From NCBI RefSeq assembly GCF_025665335.1, contig NZ_CP106869.1, positions 2,258,501 to 2,322,500 of the forward strand: a stretch of DNA of 64,000 bases. The letters run 5' to 3'. Below the pieces are notes generated by a model. It worked only from the letters and a program-made list of their open reading frames with translations, was not told where the DNA came from and ran no database searches. Source of the stretch: Xanthomonas sp. AM6. GTDB lineage: Bacteria; Pseudomonadota; Gammaproteobacteria; Xanthomonadales; Xanthomonadaceae. The translations under genes and the position numbers were made by a program. Of this stretch, positions 10,268 to 18,787 are shown piece by piece. The stretch's first letter is position 1, and each line of letters starts with the position of its first letter.

Positions 10268-10684
10268 CTACTTGAGGGTGGTCAGGAAAGCGGCGATGTC
10301 GGCGATATCCTGGTCGGAGAAGCTTTCCGCCTGGGCCTGCATGGTCGGGTGCTTGCGCTTGCCGAGCCGGTATTCGGTCAGCGCCTGGGTCAGGTACTGC
10401 GCCGACTGGCCGCCGATCTTGGGAATGCGGTAGCTCGGGTAGGCGTTCTTGTAGCCGGTGACCCCGTGGCAGCCCTGACAGGTATAGGTCAGCAGCTTGC
10501 CGTTGGCGGCATTGCCGGCGGCGGGCGCGGCGGTGGCCGGCGCCGGGGTGGCGGCTGGGGCGGGAGCGGCGGCTGGGGCGGGAGCGGCGGCGGGCGCCGG
10601 CGCGGTCTGCGCCACTGCCGGGGTGATCCCGAGAGAAGCGAGGACGGCCAGGGCAAAACAAGCGGCTAGCGGCTGCGTGCGCAT
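10268..10684 (-). CDS. Class I cytochrome c, exported
   Basis: 138 residues. Signal peptide MRTQPLAACFALAVLASLGI ending near PAVAQ, then an Ala/Pro linker of about 30 residues, then one haem domain: CQGCH, SYRIPKIGGQSAQYLTQAL, and the C-terminal PTMQAQAESFSDQDIADIA segment with the likely axial Met. It shares the IGGQ..YL..AL and DIADIAAF layout with the downstream cytochrome, so the pair probably arose by duplication and works in one electron-transfer chain, perhaps between a bc1 complex and an oxidase. The ATG at 10684 fits the signal peptide; the frame extends upstream without one. Confidence 0.88.
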   Translation of the reverse strand: MRTQPLAACFALAVLASLGITPAVAQTAPAPAAAPAPAAAPAPAATPAPATAAPAAGNAANGKLLTYTCQGCHGVTGYKNAYPSYRIPKIGGQSAQYLTQALTEYRLGKRKHPTMQAQAESFSDQDIADIAAFLTTLK

Positions 10685-10902
10685 GGTTTCGTGGTCCGGA
10701 GGACGGGACTGGGGGTTCCGGCGTGGGGGAACACGGAACGGCCCGAGTATAGCCTGGCCTTTCGCGGCTCCGAAACAGTCCCGCCGGATCCTTTGCGGTG
10801 CAAGGCGGACGGGCACCATGACCTTTGGCTCATTCACCTTGGCGTCATCAGGTGATCTACTTCGCTACAACACCATTCACGCCATCCACCAGGGACACGA
10901 CG
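10685..10902. promoter_or_regulatory. Divergent cytochrome c / RND operon control region
   Basis: 218 bases between two divergent starts. On the minus strand a TATACT hexamer (10747-10752) lies 17 bases after TTCGGA, a moderate sigma70-type promoter for the cytochrome pair. On the plus side the RND adaptor ATG has AGGGA eight bases upstream; no strong promoter or operator palindrome is visible for it. Confidence 0.4.
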
Positions 10903-12027
10903 ATGACGCGATATTCCACGCGCCGACGCACCGCCAGCTGCGCCGCCGCGCTGTTGATCACCTCCGCGCTGCTGCTCGGCGGCTGCAAGCCGGCGGCCGG
11001 CGATGCCCAGGCCAAGCAGAAGGAAGCCGAAAAGGCGCCGGACGCGATCCCGGTCGAGGTGGCCAAGGCGACCCGGCGCGCGGTGGCGGCCAGCTACAGC
11101 GGCACCGCCGCGCTGGAAGCGCGCGCCGAATCGCAGGTGGTGGCCAAGACCTCGGGCGTGGCCCTGGCGGTGCTGGCCGAGGAAGGCCAGCAGGTCCGCG
11201 CCGGGCAGCCGCTGGTGCGGCTGGACCCGGACCGCGCGCGGCTGGCGGTGGCGCAGAGCGAGGCGCAGCTGCGCAAGCTGGAGAACAACTATCGGCGCTC
11301 GCAGCAGCTGGTCGGCCAGCAGCTGGTCAGCGCCGCCGACGTCGACCAGATCAAGTACGACCTGGCCAACGTGCGCGCGCAGCACCAGCTGGCGGCGCTG
11401 GAACTGTCCTACGCCACCGTGGTCGCGCCGATCTCCGGGGTGATCGCCTCGCGCTCGATCAAGACCGGCAACTTCGTGCAGATCAACACCCCGATCTTCC
11501 GCATCGTCGACGACTCGCGCCTGGAGGCCACGCTCAACGTGCCCGAGCGCGAGCTGGCCACGCTCAAGGCCGGGCAGCCGGTGACGCTGCTGGCCGATGC
11601 GCTGCCGGGCAAGCAGTACCTGGGCAAGGTCGACCGCATCGCGCCGGTGGTGGATTCGGGCAGCGGCACGTTCCGGGTGGTGTGCGCGTTCGAAGAGGGC
11701 GCCGAAGCGCTGCAGCCGGGCATGTTCGGACGCATCCGCATCGACTACGACCAGCGCGCCGATGCGCTGGTGGTGCCGCGCCTGGCGCTGCTCGACGACG
11801 GCGAGCCGGCGGTGTTCAAGGTCAATGCCGGCAAGGTCGCGCGGGTGCCGGTGACGCTGGGCTATTCCGAAGGCCCGTGGGTGGAGATCCGCGCCGGCCT
11901 GCAGCCCGGCGACCAGGTGGTCACCGCCGGCAAGGTCGCGCTGCGCGACGGCAGCCGCGTGCAGGTGATCGCGCCGCAGCGCGAGGTCGCCGACGCCGGC
12001 GGCAATGCCGCGGTCGGAGCGCACTGA
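10903..12027 (+). CDS. RND efflux periplasmic adaptor (MFP) lipoprotein
   Basis: Membrane fusion protein linking an inner-membrane RND permease to an outer-membrane channel. 374 residues: a signal peptide with lipobox (LLLGGC near residue 28), a charged linker, the lipoyl/barrel-sandwich halves (ALEARAESQVVAKTSG and SYATVVAPISGVIASRSI), a short alpha-hairpin (residues about 115-160), a beta-barrel and a membrane-proximal domain (AVFKVNAGKVARVPVTLGY). The hairpin is short, as in adaptors for heavy-metal or uncharacterised drug pumps. ATG 10903 follows AGGGA. First gene of a three-gene operon; its stop overlaps the next start by one base. No TolC-like gene is present nearby. Confidence 0.92.
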   Translation: MTRYSTRRRTASCAAALLITSALLLGGCKPAAGDAQAKQKEAEKAPDAIPVEVAKATRRAVAASYSGTAALEARAESQVVAKTSGVALAVLAEEGQQVRAGQPLVRLDPDRARLAVAQSEAQLRKLENNYRRSQQLVGQQLVSAADVDQIKYDLANVRAQHQLAALELSYATVVAPISGVIASRSIKTGNFVQINTPIFRIVDDSRLEATLNVPERELATLKAGQPVTLLADALPGKQYLGKVDRIAPVVDSGSGTFRVVCAFEEGAEALQPGMFGRIRIDYDQRADALVVPRLALLDDGEPAVFKVNAGKVARVPVTLGYSEGPWVEIRAGLQPGDQVVTAGKVALRDGSRVQVIAPQREVADAGGNAAVGAH

Positions 12028-15000
12028 TGACCAGCGCCGGTTCCGATCACGGCAGCGATCCGCACGAACACAGCCCGCCGGGCGTGCACGGCGGCGGGCT
12101 GGTCGAATTCGCCACGCGCCGCCGCGTGACCATCGCCATGGCCACGGTGACGCTGCTGCTGTTCGGCGTGATCGCGCTGAACAGCCTCAAGGTCAACCTG
12201 CTGCCCGACCTGAGCTATCCGACCCTGACCGTGCGCACCGAGTACACCGGCGCGGCGCCGTCGGAGATCGAGACGCTGGTGACCGAGCCGGTCGAGGAAG
12301 CGGTCGGCGTGGTCAAGAACCTGCGCAAGCTCAAGTCGGTGTCGCGCACCGGGCAGAGCGACGTGGTGCTGGAGTTCGCCTGGGGCACCAACATGGACCA
12401 GGCCAGCCTGGAGGTGCGCGACAAGATGGAGGCGCTGGAGCTGCCGCTGGAAGCCAAGGCGCCGGTGCTGCTGCGCTTCAATCCCTCCACCGAGCCGATC
12501 ATGCGCCTGGTGCTGGCGAGCAAGACCACCCCGGCCAGCGACGCCGATGCGGTGCGCGCGCTGACCCAGTTGCGCCGCTACGCCGACGAGGACCTGAAGA
12601 AGAAGCTGGAGCCGGTGGCCGGCGTGGCCGCGGTCAAGGTCGGCGGCGGGCTGGAGGACGAGATCCAGGTCGACATCGACCAGCAGCGGCTGGCGCAGCT
12701 GAGCCTGCCGATCGACAACGTCATCACCCGGCTCAAGGAAGAGAACATCAACATCTCCGGCGGGCGCCTGGAACAGGGCTCGCAGCGCTACCTGGTGCGC
12801 ACGGTCAACCAGTTCGCCGACCTGGACGAGATCAACAACCTGCTGCTGACCACCCAGGGCGCCGGCAGCAATGCCGCCGACGCGGCGATGCAGCAGATGT
12901 ACGCGATCGCCGCGTCCACCGGCTCGGAGGCGGCGCTGGCCGCGGCCTCGGCGGCGCAGAGCGCTTCGTCCAGTTCCACCACCACCATCGCCGGCGGCAT
13001 GCCGGTGCGGCTGAAGGACGTGGCGCAGGTGCGGCAGGGCTACAAGGAGCGCGAGGCGATCATCCGCCTGGGCGGCAAGGAGGCGGTGGAGCTGGCGATC
13101 TACAAGGAGGGCGACGCCAACACCGTGTCCACCGCCGCGGCGCTGCGCAAGCGCCTGGAGCAGCTGAAGGCGCAGGTCCCGCCGGACGTGGAACTGACCA
13201 CGCTGGAGGACCAGTCGCGCTTCATCGAGCACGCCATCGGCGACGTCAAGAAGGACGCGGTGATCGGCGGCCTGCTGGCGATCCTGATCATCTTCCTGTT
13301 CCTGCGCGACGGCTGGAGCACGTTCGTGATCAGCCTGTCGCTGCCGGTGTCGATCGTGGCCACGTTCTTCTTCATGGGCCAGCTGGGGCTGAGCCTGAAC
13401 GTGATGTCGCTGGGCGGGCTGGCGCTGGCCACCGGCCTGGTGGTGGACGATTCGATCGTGGTGCTGGAGAGCATCGCCAAGGCGCGCGAGCGCGGCCTGA
13501 GCATCCTCGACGCGGCGATCGCCGGCACCCGCGAGGTGAGCATGGCGGTGGTCGCCTCGACCCTGACCACGATCGCGGTGTTCCTGCCGCTGGTGTTCGT
13601 CGAGGGCGTGGCCGGTCAGCTGTTCCGCGACCAGGCGTTGACCGTGGCGATCGCGATCGCGATCTCGCTGGTGGTGTCGATGACCCTGATCCCGATGCTG
13701 AGCTCGCTGAAGGGGCGCCCGCCGCTGGCGTTCCCGGCCGAACCGGAGCAGCCGCGGTGGGAGCCGCAGCGCGGTTGGCTCAAGCCGGTGGCGTGGGGCC
13801 GGCGCGGCGCTGCGGCCGCGGTGCGCGGCGGTTTCTTCGGCGCGGCGTGGCTGGTGGTGCGGCTGTGGCGCGGCGGCGTGGCGGTGATCGCGCCGGTGAT
13901 GCGCAAGGCCAGCGACCTGGCGATGGCGCCGTATGCGCGCGCCGAGCGCGGCTATCTGCGGCTGCTGCCGGGCGCGCTGGCGCGGCCGTGGCTGGTGCTG
14001 GGCCTGGCCGCGCTGGCGTTCGCGGCGACGCTGGCGGTGGTGCCGATGCTCGGCGCCGACCTGATCCCGCAACTGGCGCAGGACCGCTTCGAGATGACGG
14101 TGAAGCTGCCGGCCGGCACGCCGTTGCGGCAGACCGATGCGCTGGTACGCGAACTGCAGGAAACCCACGGCAAGGATGCCGGCGTGCAGGCGCTGTACGG
14201 AGTCAGCGGCAGCGGCACCCGGCTCGACGCCAGCCCCACCGAGAGCGGCGAGAACATCGGCAAGCTGACCATCGCCATGGCCGGCGGCGGCAGCGAGCAG
14301 TTCGAGGCGCAGCAGAGCGATCGCATGCGCGCGACGATGCGCAAGCACCCGGGCGTGCAGGTCGGTTTCAGCCGCCCGGAGCTGTTCAGCTTCTCCACGC
14401 CGCTGGAAATCGAACTGCGCGGGCAGGACCTGGAGACGATCCAGCACGCCGGGCAGAAGCTGGCGGCGATGCTGCGCGGCAACGACCACTACGCCGACGT
14501 GAAATCGACCGTGGAAGAGGGCTTTCCGGAAATCCAGATCCGCTTCGACCAGGAGCGCGCCGGCGCGCTGGGCCTGACCACGCGGCAGATCGCCGACGTG
14601 GTGGTGAAGAAGGTGCGCGGCGACGTCGCCACCCGCTACAGCTTCCGCGACCGCAAGATCGACGTGCTGGTGCGCGCGCAGCAGAGCGATCGCGCCAGCG
14701 TCGACAGCATCCGCCGGCTGATCGTCAATCCCGGCAGCAGCAAGCCGGTGACGCTGGACGCGGTCGCCGACGTGGTCGCCACCACCGGCCCCAGCGAGAT
14801 CCACCGCGCCGACCAGATCCGCGTGGCGATCGTGTCGGCCAACCTGCGCGACATCGACCTGGGCGGCGCGGTGCGCGAGGTGCAGGACATGGTCGCGCGC
14901 GAGCCGCTCGGCGCCGGCGTGGGCATGCACATCGGCGGGCAGGGCGAGGAGCTGGCGCAATCGGCCCGGTCGCTGCTGTTCGCGTTCGGCCTGGCGATCT

Positions 15001-15545
15001 TCCTGGTGTACCTGGTAATGGCCTCGCAATTCGAATCGCTGCTGCACCCGTTCGTGATCCTGTTCACCATCCCGCTGGCGATGGTCGGCGCGGTGCTGGC
15101 GCTGCTGCTGAGCGGCAAGCCGGTGTCGGTGGTGGTGTTCATCGGCCTGATCCTGCTGGTCGGGCTGGTGACCAAGAACGCGATCATCCTGATCGACAAG
15201 GTCAACCAGCTGCGCGAGGACGGCGTGGCCAAGCGCGAGGCGCTGATCGAAGGCGCGCGTTCGCGGCTGCGCCCGATCATCATGACCACGCTGTGCACGC
15301 TGTTCGGCTTCCTGCCGCTGGCGGTGGCGATGGGCGAGGGCGCCGAGGTGCGCGCGCCGATGGCGATCACCGTGATCGGCGGCCTGCTGGTGTCCACGCT
15401 GCTGACCCTGGTGGTGATCCCGGTGGTCTACGACCGCCTGGACCGCCGCGCCGACAGCTACTACGCCGAGCGCGGCCAGCGCGCGCGGCGGCGCCTGCAA
15501 GGCCTCGGCCGCGGCGCCGGCGACGATGCGGGTGCGCCGGCATGA
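12027..15545 (+). CDS. RND efflux permease 1, extended
   Basis: Proton-driven inner-membrane exporter of the HAE-type RND family. At 1172 residues it is longer than the usual 1030-1050. The proton relay is intact: D474-D475 in TM4 (GLVVDDSIVV) and K1050 in TM10 (LVTKNAIILID). Two insertions explain the extra length: an Ala/Ser-rich stretch in the first porter region (about residues 275-320, ending SSSSTTT) and a long Arg/Trp/Gly-rich cytoplasmic segment between TM6 and TM7 (about residues 560-650). Starts one base inside the adaptor stop and ends in an ATGA overlap with the second permease gene, so the three genes are translated together. The substrate cannot be read from the sequence. Confidence 0.92.
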   Translation: MTSAGSDHGSDPHEHSPPGVHGGGLVEFATRRRVTIAMATVTLLLFGVIALNSLKVNLLPDLSYPTLTVRTEYTGAAPSEIETLVTEPVEEAVGVVKNLRKLKSVSRTGQSDVVLEFAWGTNMDQASLEVRDKMEALELPLEAKAPVLLRFNPSTEPIMRLVLASKTTPASDADAVRALTQLRRYADEDLKKKLEPVAGVAAVKVGGGLEDEIQVDIDQQRLAQLSLPIDNVITRLKEENINISGGRLEQGSQRYLVRTVNQFADLDEINNLLLTTQGAGSNAADAAMQQMYAIAASTGSEAALAAASAAQSASSSSTTTIAGGMPVRLKDVAQVRQGYKEREAIIRLGGKEAVELAIYKEGDANTVSTAAALRKRLEQLKAQVPPDVELTTLEDQSRFIEHAIGDVKKDAVIGGLLAILIIFLFLRDGWSTFVISLSLPVSIVATFFFMGQLGLSLNVMSLGGLALATGLVVDDSIVVLESIAKARERGLSILDAAIAGTREVSMAVVASTLTTIAVFLPLVFVEGVAGQLFRDQALTVAIAIAISLVVSMTLIPMLSSLKGRPPLAFPAEPEQPRWEPQRGWLKPVAWGRRGAAAAVRGGFFGAAWLVVRLWRGGVAVIAPVMRKASDLAMAPYARAERGYLRLLPGALARPWLVLGLAALAFAATLAVVPMLGADLIPQLAQDRFEMTVKLPAGTPLRQTDALVRELQETHGKDAGVQALYGVSGSGTRLDASPTESGENIGKLTIAMAGGGSEQFEAQQSDRMRATMRKHPGVQVGFSRPELFSFSTPLEIELRGQDLETIQHAGQKLAAMLRGNDHYADVKSTVEEGFPEIQIRFDQERAGALGLTTRQIADVVVKKVRGDVATRYSFRDRKIDVLVRAQQSDRASVDSIRRLIVNPGSSKPVTLDAVADVVATTGPSEIHRADQIRVAIVSANLRDIDLGGAVREVQDMVAREPLGAGVGMHIGGQGEELAQSARSLLFAFGLAIFLVYLVMASQFESLLHPFVILFTIPLAMVGAVLALLLSGKPVSVVVFIGLILLVGLVTKNAIILIDKVNQLREDGVAKREALIEGARSRLRPIIMTTLCTLFGFLPLAVAMGEGAEVRAPMAITVIGGLLVSTLLTLVVIPVVYDRLDRRADSYYAERGQRARRRLQGLGRGAGDDAGAPA

Positions 15546-18500
15546 GCGTCGCCGAGTTCAGCATCCGCCGCCCGATCACCACCATCATGTGCTTCGTGTC
15601 GCTGGTGGTGGTCGGCCTGATCGCCGCGTTCCGGCTGCCGCTGGAGGCGCTGCCGGACATCTCCGCGCCGTTCCTGTTCGTGCAGCTGCCGTACAGCGGT
15701 TCGACCCCGGACGAGGTCGAGCGCAACCTGGTGCGGCCGACCGAGGAAGCGCTGGCGACGATGACCGGAATCAAGCGCATGCGCTCGACCGCCACCGCCG
15801 ACGGCGCCAACATCTTCATCGAGTTCACCGACTGGGACCGTGACATCGCCATCGCCGCGTCCGACGCGCGCGAGCGCATCGACGCGATCCGCGCCGACCT
15901 GCCGGAAGACCTGCAGCGCTACCACGTGTTCAAGTGGTCCAGCAGCGACGAGCCGGTGCTGAAGGTGCGCCTGGCCGGCGCGGCCGACCTGACCGGCGCC
16001 TACGACATGCTCGACCGCGAGTTCAAGCGGCGCCTGGAACGCATCCCCGGCGTGGCCAAGGTGGAGGTGTCCGGCGCGCCGCCGAACGAGGTCGAGATCG
16101 CGATCGCGCCGGACCGGCTCAGCGCGCACAACCTCAGCCTCAACGAGCTGAGCGAACGCCTTGGCAAGCTCAACTTCTCGCTGTCGGCCGGGCAGATCGA
16201 CGACCACGGCCAGCGCCTGCGCGTGCAGCCGGTCGGCGAGCTGCGCGACCTGCAGGAACTGCGCGACCTGGTCATCGACAACAAGGGCCTGCGCCTGGGC
16301 GACATCGCCGACATCCGGCTCAAGCCGACCCGGATGAACTACGGCCGGCGCCTGGACGGGCGCCCGGCGGTGGGCCTGGACGTGTACAAGGAGCGCAGTG
16401 CCAACCTGGTCGAGGTGTCGCGCGCGGTGCTGGCCGAGGTCGAGCAGATCCGCACCCAGCCGGCGCTCAGCGACGTGCAGGTCAAGGTCATCGACAACCA
16501 GGGCAAGGCGGTGACCTCGTCGCTGACCGAACTGGCCGAGGCCGGCGCGGTCGGCCTGCTGCTGTCGGTGACGGTGCTGTTCTTCTTCCTGCGCCACTGG
16601 CCCTCCACGCTGATGGTGACCCTGGCGATCCCGATCTGCTTCACCATCACCCTGGGCTTCATGTACTTCGCCGGGGTCACCCTCAACATCCTGACCATGA
16701 TGGGCCTGCTGCTGGCGGTGGGCATGCTGGTGGACAACGCGGTGGTGGTGGTGGAGAGCATCTACCAGGAACGCGAGCGCATGCCCGAGCAGCCGCAGCT
16801 GGCCTCGATCGTCGGCACCCGCAACGTCGCCATCGCGCTGTCGGCCGGCACCCTGTGCCACTGCATCGTGTTCGTGCCGAACCTGTTCGGCGAGACCAAC
16901 AACATCAGCATCTTCATGGCGCAGATCGCCATCACCATCTCGGTGTCGCTGCTGGCCTCGTGGCTGGTGGCGGTGAGCCTGATCCCGATGCTGTCGGCGC
17001 GGATGCGCACGCCGGCGCTGGTGCGCTCCGAGCGCGGCCTGATCCCGCGCCTGCAGCGCCGCTATGCGCGGGTGCTTAGTTGGTCGCTGGCCCATCGCGG
17101 CTGGAGCGTCGGCGCGATCGCGCTGATCACCGCGGTCAGCGTGGTGCCGATGCTGCAGACCAAGAAGGACATGTTCGGCGGCGACGGCGGCGAGCAGATC
17201 TTCATCGGCTACGAGTGGAAGGGCTCGTACACGCGCGAGCAGCTGTCGGCGGAAGTGGCCAAGCTCGAACGATTCATCGACGCGCGCCGCAAGCGCTACC
17301 ACGTCACCCAGGTGTATTCGTGGTTCAGCGAGGTGGAAGGCAGCAGCACCACGCTGACCGTGGACCTGAAACAGGTGCGCGACCTGCCGGCGCTGATCGA
17401 GCAGATCCGCAAGGAACTGCCGCGCTCGGCGCTGGCCAACTACAGCGTCGGCAGCAACGGCAACGGCCAGGGCGGCGGCAGCGGCGCGCAGAGCGTGCAG
17501 GTGCAACTGGTCGGCGACTCCACCCAGGCGCTGCGCGCGATCGCCGACGACGTGGTGCCGCTGCTGGCGCGGCGCAAGGAACTGCGCGACGTGCGCGTGG
17601 ACACCGGCGACCGCACCACCGAGCTGGCGGTGCGGGTGGACCGCGAGCGCGCCGCGGCGTTCGGCTTCAATGCCGAGCAGGTCGCCAGCTTCGTCGGCCT
17701 GGCGTTGCGCGGCGCCTCGCTGCGCGAGTTCCGCCGCGGCGACACCGAGGTGCCGGTGTGGGTGCGCTTTGCCGGCGCCGAGGAGACCACGCCGGAGGAC
17801 CTGGACAGCTTCAACGTGCGCACCAAGGACGGGCGCAGCGTGCCGCTGCTGAGCCTGGTCGACGTGCAGACGCGGCCGGCGGCGACCCAGATCGGGCGCA
17901 CCAACCGCCAGACCACGCTGACCATCACCGCCAACCTCGGGCTCAAGGTCACCCCGCCGGAGGCCAAGCAGGCGATGGAGGAGACCCTGAAGGGCGTCAG
18001 CTTCCCGGCCGGCTACCACTACAGCTTCGACGGCGCCGACGGCCAGGACGACGACAAGGCCGGCCAGCAGATGATGTTCAACCTGCTGATCGCGCTGCTG
18101 ATGATCTACGTGGTGATGGCCGCGGTGTTCGAATCGCTGCTGTTCCCGGCGGCGATCATGAGCGGCGTGCTGTTCTCGATCTTCGGCGTGTTCTGGCTGT
18201 TCTGGCTCACCGGCACCAACTTCGGGATCATGGCCTTCATCGGCATCCTGGTGCTGATGGGCGTGGTGGTGAACAACGGCATCGTGATGATCGAGCACAT
18301 CAACAACCTGCGCCGGCGCGGCCTGGGCCGCACCGAGGCGCTGGTGGAAGGCTCGCGCGAGCGGCTGCGGCCGATCATGATGACGATGGGCACGGCGATC
18401 CTGGCGATGGTGCCGATCTCGCTGACCACCACGCAGATGTTCGGCGACGGCCCGGCCTACTATCCGATGGCGCGCGCGATCGCCGGCGGCCTGGCGTTCT

Positions 18501-18628
18501 CCACCGTGGTCAGCCTGCTGTTCCTGCCGACCATCTACGCGATCCTCGACGACCTCAGCGGCGGCGTGGCCCGGCTGGTGCGCCGCGCCCGTGGCGGCCG
18601 CGGCGTGGCGGCGCCGGTGGTGTCCTGA
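15542..18628 (+). CDS. RND efflux permease 2, altered proton relay
   Basis: 1028 residues, standard RND length, start ISVAEF-type text (MSVAEFSIRRPITTIMC). It has two six-helix halves with large periplasmic loops. In TM4 the usual Asp-Asp pair is D398-N399 (GMLVDNAVVVVES), and in TM10 the usual relay lysine is N911 (GVVVNNGIVMIEHI). This is a recurring variant among RND pairs encoded as adaptor-permease-permease, and may mean a different coupling or a non-translocating partner of permease 1. Last gene of the operon; a 30-bp perfect hairpin lies 33 bases after its stop. Confidence 0.91.
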   Translation: MSVAEFSIRRPITTIMCFVSLVVVGLIAAFRLPLEALPDISAPFLFVQLPYSGSTPDEVERNLVRPTEEALATMTGIKRMRSTATADGANIFIEFTDWDRDIAIAASDARERIDAIRADLPEDLQRYHVFKWSSSDEPVLKVRLAGAADLTGAYDMLDREFKRRLERIPGVAKVEVSGAPPNEVEIAIAPDRLSAHNLSLNELSERLGKLNFSLSAGQIDDHGQRLRVQPVGELRDLQELRDLVIDNKGLRLGDIADIRLKPTRMNYGRRLDGRPAVGLDVYKERSANLVEVSRAVLAEVEQIRTQPALSDVQVKVIDNQGKAVTSSLTELAEAGAVGLLLSVTVLFFFLRHWPSTLMVTLAIPICFTITLGFMYFAGVTLNILTMMGLLLAVGMLVDNAVVVVESIYQERERMPEQPQLASIVGTRNVAIALSAGTLCHCIVFVPNLFGETNNISIFMAQIAITISVSLLASWLVAVSLIPMLSARMRTPALVRSERGLIPRLQRRYARVLSWSLAHRGWSVGAIALITAVSVVPMLQTKKDMFGGDGGEQIFIGYEWKGSYTREQLSAEVAKLERFIDARRKRYHVTQVYSWFSEVEGSSTTLTVDLKQVRDLPALIEQIRKELPRSALANYSVGSNGNGQGGGSGAQSVQVQLVGDSTQALRAIADDVVPLLARRKELRDVRVDTGDRTTELAVRVDRERAAAFGFNAEQVASFVGLALRGASLREFRRGDTEVPVWVRFAGAEETTPEDLDSFNVRTKDGRSVPLLSLVDVQTRPAATQIGRTNRQTTLTITANLGLKVTPPEAKQAMEETLKGVSFPAGYHYSFDGADGQDDDKAGQQMMFNLLIALLMIYVVMAAVFESLLFPAAIMSGVLFSIFGVFWLFWLTGTNFGIMAFIGILVLMGVVVNNGIVMIEHINNLRRRGLGRTEALVEGSRERLRPIMMTMGTAILAMVPISLTTTQMFGDGPAYYPMARAIAGGLAFSTVVSLLFLPTIYAILDDLSGGVARLVRRARGGRGVAAPVVS

Positions 18629-18660
18629 CGGCGTCGCGCGCCGCATCGCGCAGAACGACG

Positions 18661-18724
18661 TGTGGGAGGGGCTTCGGCCCCGACGCCTTACCGATAAGGC
18701 GTCGGGGCCGAAGCCCCTCCCACA
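18661..18724. repeat. Perfect 30-bp inverted repeat, REP-like
   Basis: Left arm 18661-18690 and right arm 18695-18724 are exact complements around a 4-base loop (CCGA). The arm reads TGTGGGAGGGGCTTCGGCCC then CGACGCCTTA. It lies between the convergent RND operon and the TraB-family gene, so its RNA would form a very stable hairpin at both 3' ends. There is no T-run, so it is a REP-like mobile hairpin or a 3'-end stabiliser rather than a textbook terminator. Confidence 0.9.
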
Positions 18725-18787
18725 ATGTTCAACGACACGGCGACGGTGCAATCGGGCAGGGCACATGGCCCTGCCGCCGCGAAACGC

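Noticed and set aside
11862-15500. Minus-strand open frame of 1212 codons opposite the RND permease
   Set aside because: Arg/His/Gln-rich text typical of the reverse strand of GC3-rich genes; the plus strand has clear RND motifs.
15461-18766. Minus-strand open frame of 1101 codons opposite permease 2
   Set aside because: Same reason; contains no recognisable domain.
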